Assembly: GCA_030374765.1 (NCBI GenBank) | Contig: JARGXX010000092.1 | Location: 496,001-560,000, forward strand | Length of the DNA: 64,000 nt | From: Agarophyton chilense | Lineage: Eukaryota; Rhodophyta; Florideophyceae; Gracilariales; Gracilariaceae | Direction: 5' to 3' | In this document: positions 22,510-33,175 of the stretch, piece after piece | Position numbering within the stretch: position 1 is the first letter of the stretch | Layout of the letters: every line of letters starts with the position of its first letter | Translations under genes and position numbers: made by a program | Notes under the pieces: model-generated | What the model was told of the DNA's origin: nothing | What the model saw: the letters and a program-made list of their open reading frames with translations, nothing else | Databases searched by the model: none

Positions 22510-22987
22510 CCTGACACTCAGTAAACCTCCCCAACCAGGGTTCTTGGCTCTAAGTCTTTTTCCGCTTTCGCGAGTCTTCCACACTCTACGGAGGTGAAGC
22601 CGCGTTACTAACGGTAGACTTATCCACCCTGCGTCAACAGGAGACTCACCGCTGTTAGCGTGTATATCTTTCATACCCCTGCCGTGTTCTCGCCCCAGTC
22701 TTGGGTTTGATACATATTTTTTTTGGCTCTCGTGGCCCATGCCACCGATCGCCCCCACTGGGTGGTCCCCCCTTTATCACTTGCCCACTCCCGTGGAATA
22801 CAGCTCATACCTGGTCTGCTCCCTTCTAGCATCCCGCACTCTCCCCGCTTGGCGTGCCGGTGAACCTCGGCCTTACACCCCGACTTAGTCGTGTTCACTC
22901 CGGAGAGGCTCCGTCGCCGTGCTACCCTCCTTGGAGGAAGACTCGGACATCTTCGTGTGTTTCCGCCGCCCTTGGCGTTGCAATACA
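22505..22987 (+). repeat. E3 5' LTR, right part
   Basis: Continues the E3 LTR after E2. It matches 33486-33969 with about 6 differences and ends gttgcaataca, against gttgcactaca in the right LTR. Confidence 0.92.
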
Positions 22988-22990
22988 AAC

Positions 22991-23008
22991 TGGTCTCCCG
23001 ACTTAGAA
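22991..23008 (+). promoter_or_regulatory. E3 primer binding site
   Basis: tggtctcccgacttagaa, three bases after the LTR. It begins TGG, as complements of a tRNA CCA end do. The deduced acceptor strand is tcgggag with discriminator a. The tRNA is not identified. Confidence 0.75.
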
Positions 23009-23147
23009 GGCTAGGGGAACCTGGTTTGGTTGTTTTTCACATTGCTGTGCTGTCTTCTCTCGTCGAGATCTGCTTTCCTATTTCTTGGTTTGGACCCACT
23101 TGGTGGAAGCTTTTGTTGTCCTCTTCTTAGTGGTCAACGCTACAACC

Positions 23148-25319
23148 ATGTCACGACTACCGTCGGAAGCGGAACCCGCGATCACGCGGAGCCGTTCCGT
23201 CAATGACGTGGTGCCTGCGGACCCTGGAAGGGTTCCCCCGCCGCTACCTCATGCCGCTCCGAAAGGCAAGAGTAAGGGGTCGAACTCCTCCAAGAACAAC
23301 AAGCTACCGCCTAAGGCGTCGAAGAATGGACCCAATTCTGGTGCTGGACCGGCCCCTGCCGTGGATGACCCGGCTCCTGCCGACGAAAAGGCCCAGAAAA
23401 ACGAGTTCCACATCGACACCACCTCAAGTGTGAGGCAGCAGATCCGCGTAATGCGGGAAGCGCACAATGCCTTCGTGGAACAGTTCGAAGCCCTGCGTTC
23501 CGGGTGTGATGGCTCTTCTATGAAGGAAGTGGTTGACGACCTCCGCTTGTTGCGGGCGGACGTCAACACCTTGTTGGAATCTTTTGGTGGTCCCGCTGCT
23601 TACGTGGAAGGTGTCGATACCCGATTCAATCGTGTTAGCGCCCGTCTCCAGACGTTAGAGCAAACCATCTTGATGGAAGACGTCCCGGAGAAGCCGGTTG
23701 CTGTGTCGCACCAAGCGAAACACGAGAGGAAAAGGGACGATACCCGCCGTCGGCGTGGAAATCGTGACAGCAATGACTCGGACTCGTCGAACTCCTCACG
23801 GTCGTGGCGTGGCTCTCACCATTCAAATGGGTCGGACTCGTCAGATTCATCTTCTGACGATGGCCATCGCAGGCGTTCATCCCGTTCTAAACGGTCGTCT
23901 GCCACCCAAGGTCTGATCCGCGCCTGCGAGAAGGGAAGGAAACACTCCGGGTTGAAGGAGCTGAAATGCACCAACCCCCCGTACAAGAAGTTGGTTTTTT
24001 ACCGATACTATCGGCTAGGGAACTCCTCTTTGGATCGCACGCCCCGTGCCACGGGTAGAGTGAAGGATTGCATAAAGCGTATGAAACTGTCCCTCAGGAA
24101 CCAGAGCTTTTCTGGAGAAGACCCCATTTTGGTGTTGGATTTCCTTGCGAGGTTCGTCGCCGAAACGGATATTCTCGGTATGACCGAAGGACAGGCGTTT
24201 ATTGCACTGCCGTACTTTATGAAAGGCCTCGCCGAGAATCAATACAACTCTGTAAGAGGTTCGTCTAGAGCCTCCGAAGGAGGGGTAACCTGCTGGCCAG
24301 AAGCAGTACAATACCTCTTGAGGTCCTACGCCACTAATCACGCGATTCAGTCGGCCATTCTCGCTCTTCGCGATACGCGCCAGAAGTCTGGAGAAACGGA
24401 AACCGAATTCTCGGTGCGCCTGAACAAGGCTTTCCACCGTAGTGGGAAGGTACACTCCGCCGGAGAGCGCTGCACCATGTTCATCGATGGACTGGAACCC
24501 GCTATCCGAACACTCGTGGCCCGTTACCGGGAAGACCGAAGGAAGACCACGTATCTGGAGTTGGTCCAACACGCGGAAGCGGAAGGTGACGCTTTAAGAG
24601 CTCGTGCCCCCGGACACAGGTCGCGAACCGCCAAGGTGTTGGTGATGGAAACGAAGTCGCCATCCCTATCGCTGGTTGCGATTGAGCGCCCCCAACAGGA
24701 GTACGACAACGTACACTTCGCCCGAAGCGATATCCATTCGGTCCCGAGAACCGAACTACCGTCTACGACGGACGACTCATATGACACGGCCCAGGATGGA
24801 CCCCTGCTGTACGCAGACTCTTCCCGTGTTCACGGACCTGGCATCCCGTATTCAAACGGTGCGCTCCGACAGAGTCGCCCTGGATGGAAGGATACCCGCC
24901 AAGCGGTGAAGTTCACGGATGCTCGCTCCGGTTTGCAGCCCTCACGCCCGGGAATCATATGCCACATATGCTACGAACACGGTCACATTTCACCGGACTG
25001 TATCCTCACCATGAGGGAAGTAGCCCGAGTAATCGGTAATTATGAGGCGTTGACCCCAGTGGAAAAGCGGATTGTTCCGATGACGTCGTATCTTCGAGCG
25101 AAGATCGATTTTCCACGGAGTATTCCGGAGGCGAAACCGCGCAATGCGTTGCTTTACCCTGCCGAGCAGGCTCCGGACCACCGCCCCGTTCCTTCAAACC
25201 CCGCCGCTGGCGCCCCATTGCTAGTGGTTCAGGATTCTGAGGCCCCGCCCCAGGCGAATGGGACTCAGGAAAACTCATTTCGGGAGTCTTCCCTTCGGGA
25301 GAGGCGTCCCCAACAGTGA
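23148..25319 (+). CDS. gag: E3 gag polyprotein, intact (723 aa)
   Basis: Open from ATG at 23148 to TGA at 25317-25319; the frame is open upstream of the ATG, but this is the first Met and it is followed by MSRLPSEAEP. Order: Pro/Lys-rich N-terminus, a helical region around residues 90-190 (heptad-like), a Ser/Asp/Arg-rich tract around 220-275, the capsid-like region shared with E1 and E2 (about 290-510), and a CX2CX4HX4C zinc knuckle near 24960-25001. Expected role: virus-like particle assembly and RNA packaging. Pol lies in the -1 frame and is open across the gag stop. No break is seen, which is unusual in this window. Confidence 0.9.
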   Translation: MSRLPSEAEPAITRSRSVNDVVPADPGRVPPPLPHAAPKGKSKGSNSSKNNKLPPKASKNGPNSGAGPAPAVDDPAPADEKAQKNEFHIDTTSSVRQQIRVMREAHNAFVEQFEALRSGCDGSSMKEVVDDLRLLRADVNTLLESFGGPAAYVEGVDTRFNRVSARLQTLEQTILMEDVPEKPVAVSHQAKHERKRDDTRRRRGNRDSNDSDSSNSSRSWRGSHHSNGSDSSDSSSDDGHRRRSSRSKRSSATQGLIRACEKGRKHSGLKELKCTNPPYKKLVFYRYYRLGNSSLDRTPRATGRVKDCIKRMKLSLRNQSFSGEDPILVLDFLARFVAETDILGMTEGQAFIALPYFMKGLAENQYNSVRGSSRASEGGVTCWPEAVQYLLRSYATNHAIQSAILALRDTRQKSGETETEFSVRLNKAFHRSGKVHSAGERCTMFIDGLEPAIRTLVARYREDRRKTTYLELVQHAEAEGDALRARAPGHRSRTAKVLVMETKSPSLSLVAIERPQQEYDNVHFARSDIHSVPRTELPSTTDDSYDTAQDGPLLYADSSRVHGPGIPYSNGALRQSRPGWKDTRQAVKFTDARSGLQPSRPGIICHICYEHGHISPDCILTMREVARVIGNYEALTPVEKRIVPMTSYLRAKIDFPRSIPEAKPRNALLYPAEQAPDHRPVPSNPAAGAPLLVVQDSEAPPQANGTQENSFRESSLRERRPQQ

Positions 25320-26249
25320 GGTTGACGACGCCCGAGGCGTTTCCGCCTCGCTCCCCGGTCACAATCCTCACGAGGAAACAGGCCGTCTCAGACGTGGACT
25401 CTGAACACTTTGGTGTTCTACGTCGACCGTGGAAACGTGTTCGTAACCGCCGGTTCCCGGATAGAGTCTTAGTAATGGCCAAGCGCAATTACAAGGTGTA
25501 TGCCGACCTTGGTCTTTCTACGGAGTTTATGGTTCGAGTCCTTACTGTTTTGGACACAGGTGCTGGTCCGTATTTAATCGTGGAGTCGCTGCTGCCCCCG
25601 CCCTTGCGGTCTCAGATCCGCCTTGGCGTTGCGCCCGACGTCGCGGACGCGAATAACAACCCGTTGTCAACGGTTGGAACCGTCGCTTTCGTCGTTCGCT
25701 TGGGCTCCTTCGTGGTGAAACTCGACTTTATTGTATGCCGGAAATTGGCTGCCCCCATCATCTTAGGATGTGACTTCTGTGACAGATTCGTTGACGCCAT
25801 AAGGCCCCGCTTAAAGCGTGTTGAGATGGAAGACGGCTCGTCAGTCCCGATTGTCCGTCGTCCACTGCGGCGTGCCTCCAAGAAGCACGTACCCCCCCCC
25901 TGCCGCGCAGGAACCTTCACCCACTTCTCGGGAGTCTACCAAGCTCCGCGTGGCTGCGTCTGTCCAAATCCCGCCAGAGTCCCAAGTATGGGTGCGTGTC
26001 ACTTCCCGTCAACACGGTTTACGAGTCATTCAGCCTCTCTCATCTCTGTACGATGGATATCAACTCGCCGTGGCGAATGGAGTCTCGCAGATTGTCCCAG
26101 ACAGGCCGTTCACCGTGCTCGTTGCCAATCTGGGCTCCACCCCCCAGTCACTGGTAAAAAACCAAGTTATTGGATCGGTAATGCCTCACCCCACCGCGAT
26201 GGTCCACATTAGGCTGACCGCTGCCGAAGTCCTCGGTCTCGTTCACTCT

Positions 26250-26265
26250 AAGGAGGGGGAGGAAG
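26250..26265 (+). promoter_or_regulatory. E3 internal polypurine tract 1
   Basis: aaggagggggaggaag in the protease-RT linker (encoded KEGEEA). Confidence 0.5.
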
Positions 26266-29200
26266 CTGCCGTCCAATCACCGAATGATTCGGAATCGCAA
26301 CCTGCCGAAACAGAAAAGAAGCCCGTTACGACGAGTTACGACCGGGTAGACGCCGTGAAAGAACTCGAGGAACTCGACCTCGGTCATGTACCGGAGTCAC
26401 ACCGTGAAAGTCTGCGTGAGATGTTACGGGAGTTTACCACAGTGTAGGATGGCTCTCTTGGTGAGATAAATACAAAGGAACACCGGATAGATTTATTGCC
26501 GAACACCCGACCGGTGGCTCAACACCCTTACAGGGCAGGCCCCAAGGCTCGAGAAGAGGAACAGTTCCAAGTGGACAAAATGCTCCGAGCTGGAGTGAGC
26601 GAACCGGCTCAGTCGCCGTGGGCATCCCCAGTGGTACTGGCTCCGAAACCCGATGGGTCCTGGCGCTTTTGCATCGACTACCGTCGCTTGAATGATGTTA
26701 CCGTCAAGGACGTGTATCCGTTCCCACGAATGGATGAGTACATCGACTCTCTCGGCACTGCTACCGTGTTCACGGCTTTGGACGCCAATTGGGGATATTG
26801 GCAGGTTCCCGTTAGGGAGGAGGACCAAGATAAGACTGCGTTTGTCTGTCACTCGGGACTCTACCGTTTCAAACGGATGCCTTTTGGTCTAACCAATGCT
26901 CCCGCTACCTTTCAGCGTGCTATCGACGTTTTGTTGGCCCGCTTTAAGTGGCGTACTTGCCTTGTCTATTTCGACGATATCATTGTATTCTCAGACAATC
27001 TGGATGACCATCTCACCCATGTCAGGGACATAATGACCACGCTACGTGATGCTGGAATAACCCTCAAACTGAGGAAATGTGAGTTCTTTACCGATACTGT
27101 GAAGTATCTCGGGCACATTATCCGTCCTGGACGTGTAATGATCGAGGAAGCTCGAGTTAGGTCCCTTCGCAAGGCGAAAGAACCCGCTACCCAGACGGAA
27201 CTGCGGTCCTTTCTAGGATTGGTCAACGTCTACCGACGGTTTATCCCTAACTTCGCTGACATCGCGGCCCCCTTGAACGCGCTTCTGCAGAAAGGTCAAC
27301 CACTTAAACTGAACCCCTTTACGTCCGCCCAGACGGATGCTTTTAACTCCCTTAGGGAGGCTGTCACATCAGCACCGATTCTATCGTTACCGAAACCCGG
27401 ACTACCGTTTTCCGTGGACACGGACTCTAGCGACTACCAGGTAGGCTGTGCGCTCTTTCAAACTACTCCCGAAGGAGAACGCAAACCCATTGGGTACTGG
27501 TCACGCTCGCTCAATGTCCACGAGCGGAACTACTCCGTGTCAGAGAAGGAGAGCCTCGCAGTTGTGTGGGCCCTCTCTACACTCCGCCCCTACCTCATGG
27601 GTGTGCACTTTACCGTTTACACGGATTACTCGTCCCTACGATGGCTCATGACCATCTCGCAGCCGTCAGGCCGCTTAATGCGTTGGAGACTCCGCCTCGC
27701 GGAATATGACTTTGAAGTGATCTACAAGAAGGGCACTCAGAACGCGCAAGCGGACGCGCTCTCGCGTTTACCCACGAATGGGGAAGCTCTAGCCGTCGAT
27801 GACGAGGATATACCTTGCTTCGTCGTAGACGATGGAACACCGGGGGACCCGGATTGGTTACAAGATAAATGGAACGAAAGCTCGGAATCGGATGATGATA
27901 TTGACGCATTGCTCGTCTTGGACGATTCAGAGAAACCCCCGCCGGGTAATTTTGTGCCGATACCCCCGGAGGAGATAAGCAGAGAGCAGCAGGGTGAACC
28001 CTTCTGTACGAAGATTCGCGCCTGGCTTAATGGCGGTGCACAAATCCCTTTCGAGGTGAACGATCTTGGATACCTCGTCAGGACGGTTCAGTCATCCCCA
28101 CAAGTCGTGGTGCCGCATACTCTACAGTCTAGAGTTTTGCATCTATCGCACTATGCGAAACTTGGTGGACGCGCCGGTGGACGGAAGCTCTACCTCACTT
28201 TGCGAAGGAATTTCTACTGGCCCGCCATGGCAGTGGATTGCTACGCAACGGTGCGGTTTTGTACCGAATGTGCTAAGAATCGGGTGAAACTTCGCAAGGA
28301 CTCAACGAAGTTGAAACTATTCCCGGCACGGGCTCCTTTCGAGTTTGTCGCCATTGACATCCTCGGTAAGCTCCTCATCACACGACGTGGGCATAAGTTT
28401 TTACTCGTTATCACGGATCGTTTCTCAAAACTGGTTCGGACCGTACCTTTACGGAAGATATCCGCTTTCACGGTTGCACAAGCATTTGTATCCCATTGGG
28501 TATTCGTCTACGGCCCGCCGGTTAATCTTCTATCTGATAACGGAAAACAGTTCGCATCGCGATTCTTCGAGGACGTGTGCAGGATTCTCGACATCAAGAA
28601 CCTGTTCAGAACGACCTATCACCCCCAGTGTAATGGGCAAGTGGAGCGGTTTAACCGAACGCTATTAGCGTCTCTCCGTTCTTACGCGGCCGACCACCCA
28701 AAGACATGGGATTTATATACTGACGCCTTGACGTTCGCGTACAATACGCAGGTACACCGTACTACGGGCTTGACTCCATTCGAACTGGTCTTGTCCCGCC
28801 CTCCGCCCGCTGTCGCGTTAGAACCCCAGCCCACGCTGGATGCGTTCCCTTCCGTGAAGGATTATCGCCACAGGTGGAAAGAGTGGCTTACGAAGCTGAT
28901 CCCGGTCGCCCGAAGCTCAATGGCTCGTGCCCAAACCTCTTACAAGCGTGATTTCGACTCTCGCATACGCGGTAAGGCCCCGCCAATCAAAGCTGGTGAC
29001 TTCGTTTTCGTCCGTAAAGAGTACTGGAACCCTGAAAAGGAAAAGAAGCACAAGCTTTCTTCCGTCGCGGACGGTCCTTACAAGGTCATTTCGGTGAAAG
29101 ACGACACCATCGTGGTGGAAATTGTCGACGCTCATGAGCGGATCTCCCGCGACCGCGTTGTACTCGCCCCTCCACCGACGTTGGAAGTAACCGAAATGGG

Positions 29201-29423
29201 TCAACAATCCCTCTCTGAGGATGATGGTGCTCGGCACACAACAGTGGCTCAGCCCACTGCCGTGGTTTCCAGACCTTCTGCGTTACCACACCCTACCCGG
29301 GGACTCTCTGACTTGCCGATCTTATCGAACCAAGGCCAGAATGGCCTCTCTTCTCTCACGCCACGGCGCGGTGTCTACCCCCGCCCGTTGGGCGTTTCAA
29401 CCACTCCCCATGCCGCTCCGTCT

Positions 29424-29439
29424 CAGGAGGGGGAGGAGG
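29424..29439 (+). promoter_or_regulatory. E3 internal polypurine tract 2
   Basis: caggagggggaggagg in the integrase-chromodomain linker (encoded QEGEEA). Its first 11 bases equal the 3' tract of E3 at 33163. Confidence 0.5.
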
Positions 29440-31023
29440 CTCATAACTCTCGTCGAGAGACGGAAACTGCTTCGTCGCGTCATGAAAACCGTGGTGCACG
29501 GACTCCTGGACACACCAGCAAGAAAAACGGGGATCCGGACGTCCCGTCTACCGACGTGCCATCTCCGCATTTGCGCGCTACAGCCGTTGCTGAACCCTCT
29601 ATGGTAAGCGCCACCGCATCTGCGTCTGATCGCACTCCCCACGGGGACTCTACTCAACAGGACGCACCACGTAGTGGAAACCCTCTCGCTGAAGCGAAAC
29701 CGAAATCGTCGCAGAATGCTGTTCGCCCTCGCGATACTGGACCGGCTATGCCGTCGAGCGTTGACCCGCAGCCCGTGGGTCACGGTTCGTCGACACCAGC
29801 TACGCTGGAAAACCTAGAGCACGCCCTCGCAGGCCCCTCTAGGCCGAATCGATCGGAAGTGGTCCCTCGTACTGTACGGCAGGACACACCGGCTAAGCCG
29901 GTCAAGCACACCGTAGCAGACGAGAGATTCACACCCAGCACGCTTGATGCTGGTTCAGAACCCGCGCGCAGTGGCGGACGCACTCAGAGTATCTCAGTTG
30001 ACCCCGACCGCGTTGTCGAAGGCGCACCGGTCACCCCGGAGAATGTGCCCGTCAAGGACGGAAGCACCTCGTCGCCGAGTGAAGTTGAACCTTCGAAAGG
30101 GATAGTTGAGGACGAACTCGCTCCCCGCAGGGGTTCCTCGCCGCGCACTTCGCCGCCCGTTGGTGAGGAAGGCACGGTTGACCCGGAGTTGCACGCCCGT
30201 CGCGGTACTTTGTCGCCCAAGCGAGCAGCCATACCGGCAGCGCCGTTGCACACGCCCTCACGTGAGGAGGCGGAACGCAGCACGGCGCGGAGTACTCTCA
30301 GCCGTCAGCCGGACGTGTCACGTGACCAGACGACACCCGGCTCGGGAGATACGCCAATCAACACCCAAGGCGGCTCACCCGGCAAGGCACGACGCCCCGT
30401 GATGAAACCGCCTCCAGCGTCAAGTCCAGCACCGTCGCGACGGATTTCACCCCGACGACTCGTGGAACGCGACTGCGAAACCCTGCCTTGGGATGAGTCC
30501 GCGTTCCCCCGAAGGGTGGCCTCTGCACGAGAACTCTCGGAAAGCATTCTGACCCAAAAACTGGGAGAATTGCCCCACGGGAAGGCCTCCGGCCGAAGCC
30601 GTCGAACTGACGCTCTTCGTCATGACGCCTTGGCGGAAGCAACCCTCCAAGCGGCCAAGGCAACTCGGAACCCGGTTCGTTCCCCTACCCAAGGCATGGA
30701 AAGGCATCGCCAACCCATGGAACCCTTGGGGGAAGGGCACATTAGCCCGCACGCACCTGCGGACGTACACTGGTTTGGTCCGATGACGCGTACACCGCAA
30801 GGGCGGGAAGTCTACGAGAAGGAGTTCGTGGTCGACCACATAGTGAAGCACTCATACCTTTCTGGATGGTTATATTAAATACCTCGTCCGTTGGTACGGT
30901 TTAGGGCCCGAATGGGATTCGGATGAGCCGATGGAACATCTCCCACGTTCGAAGGTGGTCTCATATCACCGCAGAACGCGGACGGGAATCCCGGCATCGC
31001 TTGTTAAAGCCCAGGTGGGATAA

Positions 31024-31202
31024 CACCCACCTCGGTGGAAGAAAAAAGAGAAGTAGGTTTGCTTGAGAACGGGCTGGTGAAGGAAGGTTTTGGGTTACAC
31101 AAGTTACTTGGTTTTTATTCGAAGCTATCGATGGAATACCGAGCACTCGGGATACTACTCTAAGTAACAAGGGAAAACTCCCCATCGGGATCGCGTGCCC
31201 CG
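31024..31202 (+). other. E3 convergent intergenic region
   Basis: About 180 bp between pol and the antisense gene, with a purine run near 31036-31058. No gene. Confidence 0.6.
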
Positions 31203-33140
31203 TCACGGGTTCGGCTCACCGCCCCCGGGTTGGTTACCTCCCTGGAGGCGGGTGATCAAGGCCTCGCGCATCGCGGCAACATCGCCACTCGCTGCGTTGG
31301 TCCCCAGCCCCACCTGTCGCAGGAACTGGGAGATCACGGCCGCTTGACCCGCCGGAGCGGAGCTCGCATCTCCTGGGGCGGACGCCCCACCACTTGGGAG
31401 ATTCACCGGTGGAACCGGAGGTGGTCCAGCTACCGCGTACTCCGATCCAGCCCCCGCGGGGTTATCAAAATCCACGTAAGGCGTGGCTGGCGTCCCCGCG
31501 TTATAGGGACCTTCCGCTTCGGATCCCTCGACCTCCGCCTCGGCGTACGCTTCCCCGTCGTCGGGTTCGTTGTCCACCATTGGATCGTCGCCGTCGTAGA
31601 CGTGATAATATTCATCCGCGTCCACGAAACCGATCGGATGCCCCTCGGGGATATGGCGTGGTGCGAACCGGAGTTCGTTCGCTTCCTTCGCGGTGATTTC
31701 GTGCCGTTCCCAAGGGTCAATGTATACGAAATCACCTCCCAAGGGAGTACGCCTTTCTGGTGACAGGTCCTGACCCCGGCTACCCACGGTGCGCCCGCTT
31801 TGTTCAATCGGAACGGTGGTCCAGTCCAACTGGTCGATGTAATCGAGAAGACCCGCCACTTCTTCGGCGTTGGGTACTCCACGAAGTGGGATGCTCAGGT
31901 CCAGGCTGCGAATCGCGGACCTCAACCGGAACTGGAGGAACCACAGTCTGTACTGGTCATACACCTCCCAGAGGATGAACACCGCCGCGCGGACTGCCCA
32001 TTCGGTAATCACCACGGACCACAGTCCGGACTCGGGATCCTCGATGAAGTACGAACCGTAATACGTGATGACTGGTGGCAGCTCGATGTAACAGCCCCGG
32101 CAGGCCTCGAGGTTCGACCACCACGGTGGAATGAGGACATAGCAACCCCGTCGGTCGGCCACGCGAAGGCGTTCGATCTCCACGTTCTGATACGGGACCA
32201 AATACCCGACTCGGGATCGTGCTGGACGCTCGAAGCGGATCAGGGCGAGGAAGTTGGCCCGCGCAAGTCGACGCATGTAGCGGAACTCTGCCCGGATAAT
32301 CGGTCGCGTGCAGCACACGGCCTCTTGCTGCGCTATCGGGATGCCCCTCCACGAGAGTGTTTCCAAACCTGCCAGGCGGTCGACGTAACCAATCTCACCT
32401 TGAGTGCGGTAAAGCCGAATGTCAGTGCCGAGACCATCGGTGATGGGATATTCGAAAGGAGCCCGGCGAAGCCGTTGATGGCCAAGAAGGACGAAGGCCG
32501 CATGAGCGGAAGCCAAGGTTTCCCTACCCCGGCGCGCCACAGCGTAAACCGGAACCGCTACGCGGCGTCGCCAATCCAACGAAGTTGTCACCACGGCCGG
32601 AATATCGCCCGGCAACATCCCGTTTCCATCGGTGTACATCGCTATGAGCGCTTCGTTTAACACCGCAATCGGGTGGAACCACGGCGCAAGCCGGAGAACG
32701 GACGCATGATGCCCAGGATGGCGCCCGACAAGCATGTCGTATGGCGGCCACCCTCTCGGGGGGAACATTCCGTACGGAACAGCAGCCGCGTTCGCGATAG
32801 GAATCTGGGGCGCAGCCGATGACGCCCTTTGCGGAAGCGGAGCGGACCGGAAGGCGGAGAAGTACCCCGCAGAGAGACGGTTGGGTTGATTGTTTTGGTT
32901 GCTCATTGGTGAGCGAAGAGGCCGGATGACCGGAAGAGGAGACCGGCGAAGCGAAAGACGATGCCGAGGAATCGGAGGACTGGCACGCAAAGAGGCGGAT
33001 TCGGTTGAGATGGAAGGTTGAGAACGGTTGTTGCCAGGAGACTGGAGTTTTGCCGCACTGCGTTTGTTGGCATCGGATGAAGTGGATCCCAGCGAGCTGG
33101 TTGCACTCTTCTGCATTCGTCTCGGCGCGTCGCCCACCAT
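31203..33140 (-). CDS. E3 antisense gene (aORF), intact, 645 codons, unknown function
   Basis: Single open frame from ATG (33138-33140) to the stop at 31203, convergent with pol and starting 36 bp from the 3' LTR. N-terminal 100 residues are Ser/Arg/Pro-rich and end in AGYFSAFRSAP, a motif shared with E1 and E4. The folded-looking centre has PWFHPIAV, RPIIRAEFRYMRR, VGYLVPYQNVE, IELPPVITYYG and VVITEWAVRAA. The C-terminal part has HPIGFVDADEYYHVYDGDD, an acidic/Gly/Ala-rich spacer and a terminal block VVISQFLRQVGL. No recognised domain, signal peptide, membrane span or Cys-rich motif. Conservation of the frame in four copies argues for selection. A promoter in the 3' LTR reading inward is the simplest expression route. 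Its role is unknown; candidates include a silencing or regulatory factor and a structural protein. Confidence 0.85.
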   Translation of the reverse strand: MVGDAPRRMQKSATSSLGSTSSDANKRSAAKLQSPGNNRSQPSISTESASLRASPPIPRHRLSLRRSPLPVIRPLRSPMSNQNNQPNRLSAGYFSAFRSAPLPQRASSAAPQIPIANAAAVPYGMFPPRGWPPYDMLVGRHPGHHASVLRLAPWFHPIAVLNEALIAMYTDGNGMLPGDIPAVVTTSLDWRRRVAVPVYAVARRGRETLASAHAAFVLLGHQRLRRAPFEYPITDGLGTDIRLYRTQGEIGYVDRLAGLETLSWRGIPIAQQEAVCCTRPIIRAEFRYMRRLARANFLALIRFERPARSRVGYLVPYQNVEIERLRVADRRGCYVLIPPWWSNLEACRGCYIELPPVITYYGSYFIEDPESGLWSVVITEWAVRAAVFILWEVYDQYRLWFLQFRLRSAIRSLDLSIPLRGVPNAEEVAGLLDYIDQLDWTTVPIEQSGRTVGSRGQDLSPERRTPLGGDFVYIDPWERHEITAKEANELRFAPRHIPEGHPIGFVDADEYYHVYDGDDPMVDNEPDDGEAYAEAEVEGSEAEGPYNAGTPATPYVDFDNPAGAGSEYAVAGPPPVPPVNLPSGGASAPGDASSAPAGQAAVISQFLRQVGLGTNAASGDVAAMREALITRLQGGNQPGGGEPNP

Positions 33141-33162
33141 CGCGGATGTCGTACTCGCGCCT

Positions 33163-33175
33163 CAGGAGGGGGATA
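33163..33175 (+). promoter_or_regulatory. E3 3' polypurine tract
   Basis: caggagggggata directly before the right LTR. Confidence 0.8.

Larger units (their letters stand above)
25316..31023 (+). pseudogene. pol: E3 pol: protease, RT, RNase H, integrase, linker, chromodomain; nearly intact
   Basis: The -1 frame is open from before the gag stop. Protease has VLDTGAGP; a nine-C run at 25892-25900 shifts the frame. A TAG at 26445-26447 replaces a Trp codon (E1 has Trp). From 26448 to 30878 one frame holds RT (PFGLTNAPATFQ, YFDD at about 26972), RNase H (DTDSSDYQVG), the integrase zinc finger with its second His position altered (GGRAGG), the DDE core (AIDILG, SDNGKQF, NGQVERFN) and a linker of about 550 residues rich in Pro, Ser, Thr and Arg. 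The chromodomain (30815-31000) is split by a frameshift near 30865; after it come LVRWYGLG and EPMEHL. Repair-free reading of RT and integrase suggests recent activity of the family. Confidence 0.9.
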
